The position numbers and the translations under genes were made by a program. A DNA stretch of 64,000 bases from Actinomycetota bacterium (lineage in GTDB: Bacteria; Actinomycetota; Thermoleophilia; Gaiellales; Gaiellaceae). Of this stretch, positions 26,004 to 33,451 are shown piece by piece. The notes below the pieces were generated by a model, which saw only the letters and a program-made list of their open reading frames with translations, did no database searches and was not told the DNA's origin. The DNA lies in assembly GCA_003139545.1 (NCBI GenBank), contig PLJC01000022.1, forward strand, positions 22,011 to 86,010, given 5' to 3'. Positions within the stretch are counted from its first letter, which is position 1. Every line of letters starts with the position of its first letter.

Positions 26004-27277
26004 ACGGCTTCGTCGCGACTCCGTGTCAGAAGCCGGCGCACGAGATGGAGCGCCCCGACCGCGCTGCGCGCGCGGATCGACCCGCGGTCACCGGGGAAGC
26101 TGAACTCGCGGGCGAGGCCGCCGTCCGGCCCCTCGGCGTGGAGATACACGAGGCCGACGGGCTTCTCCGGCGTCCCGCCGCCTGGGCCGGCGACACCCGT
26201 GACCGCCACCGCCACGTCTGCGCCGAGCCGCTCGCGCGCGCCGCGCGCCATCGCGCCGGCCGCCTCCGCCGACACGGCGCCTTTCGCCTCGAGCAGCCCT
26301 GCGGGAACGCCAAGCAGCGCTTCCTTTACCGCGTTCGCATACGCAACCACGCCGCCGACGAAGACGTCGCTCGCCCCAGGTATGGACGTGAGGCGTGACG
26401 CGACGATGCCACCTGTCTCCGATTCCGCCGTCGCAAGCGTCAGTCCTCGCGCGCGCAAGAGCGCGAGGACGTGCTCCTCGATCGGGCGTTCGTCGCGCGA
26501 GTACAGCCAGCGTTCGATCGGCGGCAGGAGCGCCGACTCGAGCGCATCGGCTCGCTCCTCCGCTCCGGGCTCGACGACGAGGTCGACATGGATCTCGAAG
26601 TCGCGCGCGCAGATGGTCGCCTCCACCCCGTCGCCGTCGCCGCCCGCTTCAGCCAACGCGCGTGCGACTGCAGACTCGCTGACGCCGAAGAAACGGAGCA
26701 CGCGCCGGCCCGGAGGCTGCGTTCGCGCGAGCAGCGCACGGAAGGCGTCGGTCTCGAGCGCGTTCGGCCAAAGGCGCTGCAGCTCCGAGGGCGGCCCCGG
26801 GAGCACGACGACCACACGTCCGCCGTCGTGGTCGGCGAGGAGGCCCGGCGCCGTGCCGGCGAGGCCGAGCGAGATCGCGCCGTCGGGGATCGTCGCCTGC
26901 TTCGTCACGCCGCTCTGAAAGTCGGCGTACGGCCGCTTGAGCCGCTCTGCCGCCGCGCGCGAGACCGCTTCGATCTGGCGCTCGAGCTCGGCATCGACGT
27001 GCAGGTCGCGTCCGAGCGCGCGGGCGACCATCTCGACCGTGCGGTCGTCGTGTGTCGGCCCGAGGCCGCCGGAGATGAGGCAGACCTCTGCAGCGACGCC
27101 TTCGGCGACGGCCGCCGCCAGCTCCTCCGGCGCGTCGCCGACGATGACGATCCGCGCCGGTTCGAGGCCCAGCCGGAGCGCCTCGGCGGCGAGGAACGGG
27201 CCGTTGCGGTCGGTGCGCTCGCCGCGCACGAGCTCGCTGCCCGTCACGACGACGATCGCGCGGGGCCGACCCGTCAA
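26000..27277 (-). CDS. cinA: CinA: competence/damage-inducible protein with nicotinamide-nucleotide amidase domain
   Basis: 425 residues. The N-terminal COG1058/MoaB-like domain has TGSELVRGERTDRNGPFLA and the SGGLGPTHDD loop, linked to ADP-ribose pyrophosphatase activity in characterised homologues. The C-terminal amidase (PncC) domain has LATAESETGGIVASRLTSIPGASDVFVGGVVAY and VTGVAGPGGGTPEKPVG, which deamidate nicotinamide mononucleotide. The start is TTG 27277 inside a TTGA overlap with the rodZ-like stop; a rare start, supported by the overlap and the immediate family sequence (AIVVVTGSEL). PncC recycles pyridine nucleotides, which fits the nearby NAD genes, although cinA-recA linkage is general. 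Confidence 0.93.
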   Translation of the reverse strand: MTGRPRAIVVVTGSELVRGERTDRNGPFLAAEALRLGLEPARIVIVGDAPEELAAAVAEGVAAEVCLISGGLGPTHDDRTVEMVARALGRDLHVDAELERQIEAVSRAAAERLKRPYADFQSGVTKQATIPDGAISLGLAGTAPGLLADHDGGRVVVVLPGPPSELQRLWPNALETDAFRALLARTQPPGRRVLRFFGVSESAVARALAEAGGDGDGVEATICARDFEIHVDLVVEPGAEERADALESALLPPIERWLYSRDERPIEEHVLALLRARGLTLATAESETGGIVASRLTSIPGASDVFVGGVVAYANAVKEALLGVPAGLLEAKGAVSAEAAGAMARGARERLGADVAVAVTGVAGPGGGTPEKPVGLVYLHAEGPDGGLAREFSFPGDRGSIRARSAVGALHLVRRLLTRSRDEAV

Positions 27278-27945
27278 CCGGCGAGCGCGGTGCTCGACGG
27301 CGTCACGAGCACGGTCAGCGTCTTCCGTCCCGGGAGAGAGACCGTCTTGCCGTCCAACGTCATCCGCAGCCCGTTCTGGTGGCGGATCCGCACCCAGAAG
27401 CGCTTGCCGGTGACGAGGTTCGACTCGCCCGAGCGAAGCGTCCCCTCATACAGCACCGAGCCCGTCGACGAGCCGCGGCGCACCTCGATGTACGTGCCCG
27501 CTCCGGAGAAGCGCAGCCCCTGGGGCGCGGACACCTGCGGAAGCAGGGACCGCGTCGGGCTCGATGTTCCGCCGAACTTCCACGCGACGATGACGAGCGC
27601 GGCGAGCGCCGTCATGCCGACGAGCGCGAGCACCACCGCGCGCCGCTCGAAGCTCAGCTCGTGCTGACGCTGCCTCGAACGGCGCTGTGCCGGAGCGTCG
27701 ACGAAGCCCTCGGCGACGAAGCGCGACGCGTACTCGTCCACGTACAGCTGCCCGTCGAGGCCGAGGAAGTCGGCGTACGCGTGCAGGAAGCCCTTGACGT
27801 ACGTCTCTGCGGGCAGCACGTCGAAGTGCTCCTCCTCGAGCGCGCGCAGGTACTTGGCGCGGATCTTCGTCGCCAGCTCGGCCTGCGAGAACTCGAGGCC
27901 TTGCCGGGCGCGCGCCTCGCGGAGGCTGTTGCCGAGCTCGAACAT
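27274..27945 (-). CDS. RodZ-like protein: Xre-type HTH, one TM helix, DUF4115 domain
   Basis: 223 residues. The N-terminal HTH_25 domain (FELGNSLREARARQGLEFSQAELATKIRAKYLRALEEE region, residues 2-40) continues with TYVKGFLHAYADFLGLD, as in RodZ. A basic linker precedes one membrane helix (about residues 105-125, VVLALVGMTALAALVIVAW). The C-terminal domain is extracytoplasmic (DUF4115: FWVRIRHQNGLRMTLDGKTVSLPGRKTLTVLV). In rods RodZ ties MreB to the wall machinery; in actinobacteria this gene usually precedes cinA-recA and its function is less clear. No mreB is in the window. The ATG directly follows the nrtR stop. Confidence 0.85.
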   Translation of the reverse strand: MFELGNSLREARARQGLEFSQAELATKIRAKYLRALEEEHFDVLPAETYVKGFLHAYADFLGLDGQLYVDEYASRFVAEGFVDAPAQRRSRQRQHELSFERRAVVLALVGMTALAALVIVAWKFGGTSSPTRSLLPQVSAPQGLRFSGAGTYIEVRRGSSTGSVLYEGTLRSGESNLVTGKRFWVRIRHQNGLRMTLDGKTVSLPGRKTLTVLVTPSSTALAG

Positions 27946-28650
27946 CTACCGGGCGATTGTAGGCGGACGGAGGACGGCGAACTGATCGGTGATCTCGAGC
28001 GTCGTCGAGCCGAAGCAGTACAGGGCCGCCGGGCGGCCGCCGCCGCTCCCGTAGTGCCGCTGCTCGCCCGTGTCCTCCAGGAGCCGGCGGCGCAGGAGGA
28101 CGCGCTGGAGGTTCGTCGCAGAGACCGGGTGGCCGAGCGCGGCCGTGTACAAGTCGCGCAGCTCCGCCATCGTGAAGACACGGGGTGCGAGTGCGAAGCC
28201 GAGGTTCGTGTACGAGAGCTTCCCGCGCAGGCGCTCGCGGGCGGCGAGCAGGATCGGTTCGTGGTCGTAGGCGAGCGGCGGCAGCTCGTCGAGCGGGTGC
28301 CAGCGCGTGTCGGGCGGCAACGCCGGATCGGCGTCGCTCGGGACGAGCCCGAGGAACGCGGTCGCGAGCTCGCGGTGCGCCGGGTTCCGACCGGGGTCGC
28401 TGCGCGTCTCCAGCTGCTCCAGGTGCGACACCTCCCGGACGTCCACCTTGGCCGCGAGGTGCCGGCGCACCGACTCCTCCAGCGTCTCGTCCGCCTCCAA
28501 GGTGCCGCCGGGAAGCGCCCAGAAACCGGCGTACGGCTCGCGGGCGCGCTGCCACAGCAGCGCCTGCAGGCGGCAGTCCCGCACCTGGAGGACGGCTGCG
28601 AGAACCGCGTGCGCGGCTGTTTTCGCTCCGGAGTCGGGAACCGTGTACAC
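27946..28650 (-). CDS. nrtR: NrtR-type NAD-metabolism regulator (degenerate Nudix plus winged HTH)
   Basis: 234 residues, GTG 28650. The N-terminal Nudix fold has the box GGTLEADETLEESVRRHLAAKV, but the REhhEE core is replaced by RRHLAAK, so hydrolysis is unlikely and ligand binding is favoured, as known for NrtR (which senses ADP-ribose). The C-terminal winged helix-turn-helix (VFTMAELRDLYTAALGHPVSATNLQRVLLRRRLLEDTG) is typical of NrtR. It is divergent from nadB-nadC-nadA across 20 bp, the classical regulator-target arrangement. It also leads the rodZ-like - cinA - recA gene string. Confidence 0.87.
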   Translation of the reverse strand: MYTVPDSGAKTAAHAVLAAVLQVRDCRLQALLWQRAREPYAGFWALPGGTLEADETLEESVRRHLAAKVDVREVSHLEQLETRSDPGRNPAHRELATAFLGLVPSDADPALPPDTRWHPLDELPPLAYDHEPILLAARERLRGKLSYTNLGFALAPRVFTMAELRDLYTAALGHPVSATNLQRVLLRRRLLEDTGEQRHYGSGGGRPAALYCFGSTTLEITDQFAVLRPPTIAR

Positions 28651-28670
28651 TCGCTCATAGGTTATCGCCT
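28651..28670. promoter_or_regulatory. 20-bp divergent nrtR/nadB control region
   Basis: Both genes must be controlled from here and from flanking coding DNA. AGGTTATCGCCT (28659-28670) is an imperfect inverted repeat (AGG...CCT) just before the nadB start, a candidate NrtR operator of low confidence. GGTTAT could be a nadB -10 element; no clear -35 is visible. Confidence 0.3.
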
Positions 28671-30008
28671 TTGAGGAAGAAACTGCATCCCGACCTTGCG
28701 GTCGTCGGTGCCGGAGTCGCCGGTCTCACCGCTGCGCTGACCGCCGCCGACGGGGGCGCATCGGTCCTCGTCCTCGCGAAGGGCGCCATCGACTCCTCCA
28801 ACAGCTGGGCCGCCCAGGGTGGCGTGGCCGCAGCGGTCGGGCCCGACGACGACCCCTCGCTGCACGCGGCGGACACGCTCGCTGCCGGCCGCGGGCTCTG
28901 CCGCGAGAGCGCGGTCGAGCTCCTCACCCGGGAGGCGCCGGAACGGATCGCCGAGCTCGTCGACCTCGGGGTGGAGTTCGACGAGGGTCTCGCCCGCGAG
29001 GGCGGCCACTCCCGCAGCCGCGTCGTGCACGCGGGCGGCGCCGAGACCGGCCGCCGCATCGCCGAGGTGCTCGCTGCGCGCGTGCAGGAGCACCCGCGCA
29101 TCCGCATCGTCGCGGGGAAGCGCGTCGACTCCATCTCCTCGCTCGCGGGGCAGCCGGTGATCCTCGCCACCGGCGGCTATGCCGCCTTGTGGGAGCGGAC
29201 GACGAACCCGCGCGGCGCGACCGGCGAAGGGCTGCTCCTCGCGCACGGCGCGGGCGCGGCGCTCGCCGACCTCGAGCTCGTCCAGTTCCATCCCACCGCG
29301 CTGCTCGACGACGGCTTCCTCCTCTCGGAAGCGTTGCGCGGCGCCGGCGCCACCCTCCTGGACGAGGACGGCGAGCGCTTCACCGACGAGCTCGCGCCCC
29401 GGGACGTAGTCGCGCGCGCGATCGCCGCGCGCGACGGCGCGTCGCTCGATCTCCGCAGCATCGAGCGCGACCGGTATCCGACGCTGATGGCGACGCTCGC
29501 GCGTGCGGGCTACGACCCCGCCGACGAGCCGATCCCCGTCTCCCCTGCCGCGCACTACGCGATCGGCGGCATCGTCACGGATCTCGACGGCCGGACGAGC
29601 GTGCCCGGCCTGTACGCGGCCGGCGAGTGCGCGTGCACCGGCGTGCACGGCGCCAACCGGCTCGCGTCCAACTCCCTGCTCGAGTGCCTCGTCTTCGGGC
29701 GGCGTGCGGCGCTCGCCGCGCTGGACGGCGAGACGGTGTCAGACACCGGAAGCCGGTGTCTGACACCGAGTCCAGACGACGGAGCCGCGCTCTGGCGCAA
29801 CGCAGGGCTCATCCGGAGTGCCGCCGGGCTCGAGCGCCTCCTGGACGCGCCGTCGGAGCTCGTCCGGCTCATCGCGCGCAGCGCGCTCGCACGCACCGAG
29901 AGCCGCGGCGTGCACTTCCGCGAGGACTTTCCCGCCGAGGATGATGCACTTGCCGGTCACCTCGTCGTTCATCCCGGCGGCGACCCGGAGCTCGAGCGAT
30001 GGAGCTGA
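28671..30008 (+). CDS. nadB: L-aspartate oxidase, C-terminally short
   Basis: FAD enzyme that oxidises L-aspartate to iminoaspartate, first step of de novo NAD synthesis. The FAD-binding Rossmann motif is VVGAGVAGLTAAL; SSNSWAAQGGVAA, the HSRSRVVHAGGAETG active-site loop and the ANRLASNSLLECLVFG block are all intact. At 445 residues it is about 80-90 shorter than typical NadB; the C-terminal helical domain is reduced. TTG 28671 is the only usable start before the FAD motif, so the start is rare but well placed. A palindromic element (29735-29767) adds 11 codons (TVSDTGSRCLT region) between the FAD domain and the C-terminal domain. It overlaps nadC by 10 bp. Confidence 0.9.
   Translation: MRKKLHPDLAVVGAGVAGLTAALTAADGGASVLVLAKGAIDSSNSWAAQGGVAAAVGPDDDPSLHAADTLAAGRGLCRESAVELLTREAPERIAELVDLGVEFDEGLAREGGHSRSRVVHAGGAETGRRIAEVLAARVQEHPRIRIVAGKRVDSISSLAGQPVILATGGYAALWERTTNPRGATGEGLLLAHGAGAALADLELVQFHPTALLDDGFLLSEALRGAGATLLDEDGERFTDELAPRDVVARAIAARDGASLDLRSIERDRYPTLMATLARAGYDPADEPIPVSPAAHYAIGGIVTDLDGRTSVPGLYAAGECACTGVHGANRLASNSLLECLVFGRRAALAALDGETVSDTGSRCLTPSPDDGAALWRNAGLIRSAAGLERLLDAPSELVRLIARSALARTESRGVHFREDFPAEDDALAGHLVVHPGGDPELERWS
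29735..29767. repeat. Paired 13-bp palindromes (REP doublet) inserted in frame in nadB
   Basis: GGTGTCAGACACCGG (29735-29749), AAG, then its exact reverse complement (29753-29767): 15-bp perfect arms. Each arm itself contains a 13-bp palindrome with one central base, GGTGTC-A-GACACC. The 33-bp length equals 11 codons, so the nadB frame is kept. The base pattern (GG-N4-A-N4-CC) recurs in two other elements of this window. Confidence 0.85.
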
Positions 30009-30826
30009 CGGACGCCGACGTCGACCGCGTCGTCACCGCGGCGCTGGCCGAAGACGTCGGCACAGGAGACCGCACGACCGCCGCGCTCGTCCCCGCGGAC
30101 GCGCGCTGCCGTGCTCAGCTCCTGCTCGAGGAGCCCGGTGTCGTGTGCGGCGTCGCGATCGCTGCCGCCGTGTTCCGCGCCGTCGACCCGTCCGTTCATG
30201 TCGAGCCGCTCGTCGAGGACGGAACAGCCGTCACCGACGTGCCGGCGCTCCTCGCCGAGATCGAGGGGCCGGCGCGCGCGGTCCTCACCGGCGAGCGCGT
30301 CGCGCTCAACCTCCTCGGCCGGCTGTGCGGCATCGCCTCGCTCACGCGCCGCTACGTCGAGCTCGCGGACGGGACCGGTGCGACGATCCTCGATACGCGC
30401 AAGACGACACCGGGCCTGCGCGCACTGGAGAAGTACGCGGTGCGGTGCGGCGGCGGCGCGAACCACCGTGCCGGCCTGTACGACGCAATCCTCGTCAAGG
30501 AGAACCATCTGCGCATAGCCGGCGGGATCACGGCCGCGGTCGCCATGCTGAACGGCAGCCCCGGCGTCGAGGTCGAGGCCGAGACGCTCGCGCAGGTGCA
30601 GGAGGCCCTCGACGCCGGCGTCGGCCGGATCCTCCTCGACAACATGAGCCCCGAGCACGTCGCTCAGGCGGTGACGCTCACTGCCGGACGCGCCGAGCTG
30701 GAAGCATCGGGGGGCATCTCGCTCGCCACCGTGCGCGGCTATGCCGAGACAGGCGTCGACTTCATCTCCGTGGGCGCGCTCACGCACGGCGCTCGCTCGC
30801 TCCACGTCTCACTGGAGGTCGAATGA
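29999..30826 (+). CDS. nadC: Nicotinate-nucleotide pyrophosphorylase (quinolinate phosphoribosyltransferase)
   Basis: Converts quinolinate and PRPP to nicotinate mononucleotide, CO2 and pyrophosphate. 275 residues, ATG 29999, overlapping nadB by 10 bp. Motifs: EDVGTGDRTT near the N-terminus, ERVALNLLGRLCGIAS, LDTRKTTPGLRALEKYAVRCGG with the quinolinate-binding Arg and Lys residues, HRAGLYDAILVKENH, the EVEAETL acidic pair, LLDNMSP and EASGGIS at the barrel end. A cytoplasmic dimer is expected. Its stop codon overlaps the nadA start. Confidence 0.95.
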   Translation: MELTDADVDRVVTAALAEDVGTGDRTTAALVPADARCRAQLLLEEPGVVCGVAIAAAVFRAVDPSVHVEPLVEDGTAVTDVPALLAEIEGPARAVLTGERVALNLLGRLCGIASLTRRYVELADGTGATILDTRKTTPGLRALEKYAVRCGGGANHRAGLYDAILVKENHLRIAGGITAAVAMLNGSPGVEVEAETLAQVQEALDAGVGRILLDNMSPEHVAQAVTLTAGRAELEASGGISLATVRGYAETGVDFISVGALTHGARSLHVSLEVE

Positions 30827-31752
30827 CAGTCACCACCTTGCACGAGGAGATTCGCGAGCTCGCGCGCACACGCGACGCGGTCATCCTCGCCCACAACTAC
30901 CAGCGTCCCGAGGTGCAGGACGTGGCCGACTACGTCGGCGACTCGCTCGGCCTCTCCCGCCAGGCAGCCGCGACCGAGGCCGACGTGATCGTGTTCTGCG
31001 GCGTCCACTTCATGGCGGAGACGGCGGCGATCCTCAGCCCGGAGAAGACTGTCCTCCTCCCCGACCTCGGCGCGGGCTGCTCGCTCGCCGCGTCGATCAC
31101 GGGCGACCAGTTGCGCGAGTGGAAGGCGAAGCACTCCGGCGCCGTCGTCGTGTCGTACGTGAACACGACCGCGGACGTGAAGGCGGAGACCGACTACTGC
31201 TGCACCTCCGGCAACGCGCAGCAGGTGATCGAAGCGGTCCCCGAGGACCAGGAGATCCTCTTCCTGCCGGACATGTACCTCGGGCTCTGGCTCGAGCGCG
31301 TCACGGGACGGAAGCTGACCATCTGGCTCGGCGAGTGCCACGTGCACGCCGGCATCCGGCCTGCGGACATCGAGCGCTGGGAGCGCGAGGCGCCGGACGC
31401 CGAGCTGCTCGTGCACCCGGAGTGCGGCTGCGCAAGCCAGGCGATGGCGTTCGGGAGCGAGCGAACGCAGATCCTCTCGACGGAGAAGATGGTCGACTAC
31501 GCGCGGCGCTCGCCGAAGCAGCGGTTCCTCGTCGCCACCGAGACGGGCATCCTGCACCGACTCGAGAAGGAAGCGCCGGGGAAGACGTTCGAGCCGGTGC
31601 GCGAGGACGCCGTCTGCCGCTTCATGAAGGTGACGACGCTGGAGAAGGTGCGCGACTCGCTCGTCGAGATGCAGCATCGCATCACCGTCGAGCCGGAGAT
31701 CGCCGACCGGGCGCGGCTTGCGATCGAGCGCATGGTCGCGATCGGGGCCTAG
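30823..31752 (+). CDS. nadA: Quinolinate synthase (4Fe-4S)
   Basis: Condenses iminoaspartate with dihydroxyacetone phosphate to quinolinate. 309 residues, ATG 30823 in an ATGA overlap. The three cluster ligands are at Cys86 (GAGCSLA), Cys172 (LGECHVHAG) and Cys265 (AVCRFMK). The substrate-binding ILAHNYQRPEVQDVADYVGDSL and ATETGILHRL are conserved. Two further Cys runs (DYCCTS and HPECGC) are normal for the family. It is the last gene of nadBCA, here in the order B-C-A, and is followed by an inverted-repeat element that fills most of the gap to the convergent neighbour. Confidence 0.96.
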   Translation: MTVTTLHEEIRELARTRDAVILAHNYQRPEVQDVADYVGDSLGLSRQAAATEADVIVFCGVHFMAETAAILSPEKTVLLPDLGAGCSLAASITGDQLREWKAKHSGAVVVSYVNTTADVKAETDYCCTSGNAQQVIEAVPEDQEILFLPDMYLGLWLERVTGRKLTIWLGECHVHAGIRPADIERWEREAPDAELLVHPECGCASQAMAFGSERTQILSTEKMVDYARRSPKQRFLVATETGILHRLEKEAPGKTFEPVREDAVCRFMKVTTLEKVRDSLVEMQHRITVEPEIADRARLAIERMVAIGA

Positions 31753-31758
31753 CCACCG

Positions 31759-31860
31759 GCCGGTACTAGGTACGCAAACGGAAGTGTCACGTATTGCGCC
31801 GCTTGTTCTGTCGCACCGTGATTATCCCGTGACACTCACGTGCCGGTACTAAGTACCGGC
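31759..31860. repeat. Inverted-repeat element (REPIN-like) between nadA and a membrane gene
   Basis: 102 bp. The left end has GCCGGTACTAGGTAC (31759-31773), four bases, then ACGGAAGTGTCACG (31778-31791). The right end has a partial inverted copy, CGTGACACTCACG (31828-31840), and the perfect hairpin GCCGGTACT-A-AGTACCGGC (31842-31860). The 14-mer is identical, on the opposite strand, to one in the element at 54436-54546. The hairpin may also act as a shared terminator for the two convergent genes. Confidence 0.75.
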
Positions 31861-31865
31861 CTTTG

Positions 31866-32219
31866 TCAGTGCTCGAGCCGCACGAGGAGTTCGTAGAAGC
31901 CGACCGCGATCGCCGCCGAGAGGGCGACGCAGATGCCGGCCACCGCGAGCCAGCGGGTGGCGCGCAGCCGTCCCGCTCCCCCGGCGCGCTCGAGCGTGCG
32001 CCGGATCTGGCCGCGGGCGCCGCGGGCGAGGAGGAGCGCCCCGAGGCTGAGCCCCATCCCGATGGGGATGGCCCACACGGCATCGAGGAGGTGGATCTTC
32101 CCCGTCTGCCGCGACAGCGCCACCGCGGCCGGCACCACGAGGACGCCGCACAGCGCGGCGATCAGCGCGAGCGAGGCGCGGTGATTGGAGGGGCTATTGC
32201 TTGCGGTACGGCTTGCCAT
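31866..32219 (-). CDS. Small membrane protein, unknown function
   Basis: 117 residues, ATG 32219. Three hydrophobic segments: SLALIAALCGVLVVPAAVAL, HLLDAVWAIPIGMGLSLGALLL and WLAVAGICVALSAAIAVGFY, with a basic cytoplasmic-type loop (RGARGQIRRTLERAGG) between the second and third. No catalytic motif is seen. It lies 26 bp downstream of the ABC permease gene on the same strand, so it may be the last gene of the BMP importer operon, but it is not a standard component. Confidence 0.6.
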   Translation of the reverse strand: MASRTASNSPSNHRASLALIAALCGVLVVPAAVALSRQTGKIHLLDAVWAIPIGMGLSLGALLLARGARGQIRRTLERAGGAGRLRATRWLAVAGICVALSAAIAVGFYELLVRLEH

Positions 32220-32245
32220 CGTCGACAGGGTAGGCGCAGCGGCGG

Positions 32246-33451
32246 CTACTGCTTGACATACGGCTGTCCGTCGGCCGCCGGCGGGACGGAACGGCCGATC
32301 ACGCCGGCGACGGCGATGAGCGTCAGGACGTACGGCAACACTTGGAAGAGCGTCGCCGCCGAGCTGGAGTAGACGGGCAGCCGGTAGGCCAATGCCGTCG
32401 AGAAGCCGAACAGCAGCGCGGCACCCCAGGCGCCAAACGGACGCCAGTTCCCGAAAATCATTGCGGCGAGGGCGATGAAGCCGCGACCCTCCGTCATGTT
32501 CTCGGTGAAGCTGCCGCCGCCGAAGCCGATCGAGAGGAACGCGCCGCCGAGCGCGGCCAGCATCCCGGAGACCACCACAGCCGCGTAACGCACCGCGTAG
32601 ACGTTGATCCCGACCGTGTCGGCCGCGCGCGGATGCTCGCCGCACGCGCGAACCCGCAGGCCGATCGGCGTCTTGAACAGGATGAAGTACGACAGCGGTA
32701 CGAAGGCGACCCCGACCCAGATGAGCAAGTTCAGGTCGCCGATCGCGGGCCCCAGATACGCCATGTGGTCGATGCCTGGAATGGCCACGTTGGGGACGGT
32801 CGACACGCCGGACGGGATGTTCTGATTGCCGTAGAGCTGCTCGAAGAAGTACCCGGTGACGCCGAGCGCGAGAAAGTTGATCGCCATCCCGCTCACGATC
32901 TGGTTCGCCCGCAGGTGGATCGACCAGTAGGCGTGCAGGAGCGCGAACAGGCCGCCCCCTGCGAGGGCGGCGAGGATGCCGACGACCCAGGTCCCACCCT
33001 TGTCGGCGCCGTAGACGCCCCAGAACGCGCCCATGAGCATCATTCCCTCGAGCCCGACGTTCACGACGCCGCTCCGCTCGGACACCATCCCGCCGAGCGC
33101 CCCAAAGGTGAGCGGCGTCGCGAACACGAACACCTGCGCGACCAGGTCGGCGGCGAAGACGACGTGGAGGTTGCCGGAGCTCGACCGCGTGGCGAGCAGA
33201 CCGAGCCCGAGGCCGATGACGCCCGACGCGATCGCGCCCCACCCGAGGCGGCGCGTGCCGCGCGTGACGGCCCACAGCCCGGCCGCGATCGCGAGGACGC
33301 CGATGAGGACGGGCACGAGCGGCGAGCGCACCGTGAAGGGCGGGAGCGCGCTCCAGAACGCGACGAGCCCGAGGATGCTCCCGGCAACGGCGATCGCCTT
33401 CGGTTGGAACGCCCAGTGCGTCTCCTGGAGCGGCTGCGCGTGGTTCGTCAC
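32246..33451 (-). CDS. BMP-family ABC importer, permease (second)
   Basis: 401 residues, about nine or ten membrane helices, in the BPD_transp_2 family (RbsC/NupQ-like). Landmarks: TFGALGGMVSERSGVVNVGLEGMMLMGAFWG, the signature start of nucleoside/sugar permeases of this type, and the EAA-like loop RVRACGEHPRAADTVGINVY. The GTG at 33451 lies in a GTGA overlap with the upstream permease gene. With its partner it should form the membrane pore of a nucleoside importer fed by the BMP binding protein encoded 3 kb upstream in the operon. Confidence 0.88.
   Translation of the reverse strand: MTNHAQPLQETHWAFQPKAIAVAGSILGLVAFWSALPPFTVRSPLVPVLIGVLAIAAGLWAVTRGTRRLGWGAIASGVIGLGLGLLATRSSSGNLHVVFAADLVAQVFVFATPLTFGALGGMVSERSGVVNVGLEGMMLMGAFWGVYGADKGGTWVVGILAALAGGGLFALLHAYWSIHLRANQIVSGMAINFLALGVTGYFFEQLYGNQNIPSGVSTVPNVAIPGIDHMAYLGPAIGDLNLLIWVGVAFVPLSYFILFKTPIGLRVRACGEHPRAADTVGINVYAVRYAAVVVSGMLAALGGAFLSIGFGGGSFTENMTEGRGFIALAAMIFGNWRPFGAWGAALLFGFSTALAYRLPVYSSSAATLFQVLPYVLTLIAVAGVIGRSVPPAADGQPYVKQ

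Noticed and set aside
28643..28650. GTGTACAC palindrome as the NrtR operator
   Set aside because: It is only 8 bp and coincides with the nrtR start codon; such a short palindrome is expected by chance.
31866..33275. 469-residue fusion reading through the permease region
   Set aside because: The upstream part is an out-of-frame shadow of the BMP permease; only the last 117 residues, from ATG 32219, look like a real membrane protein.
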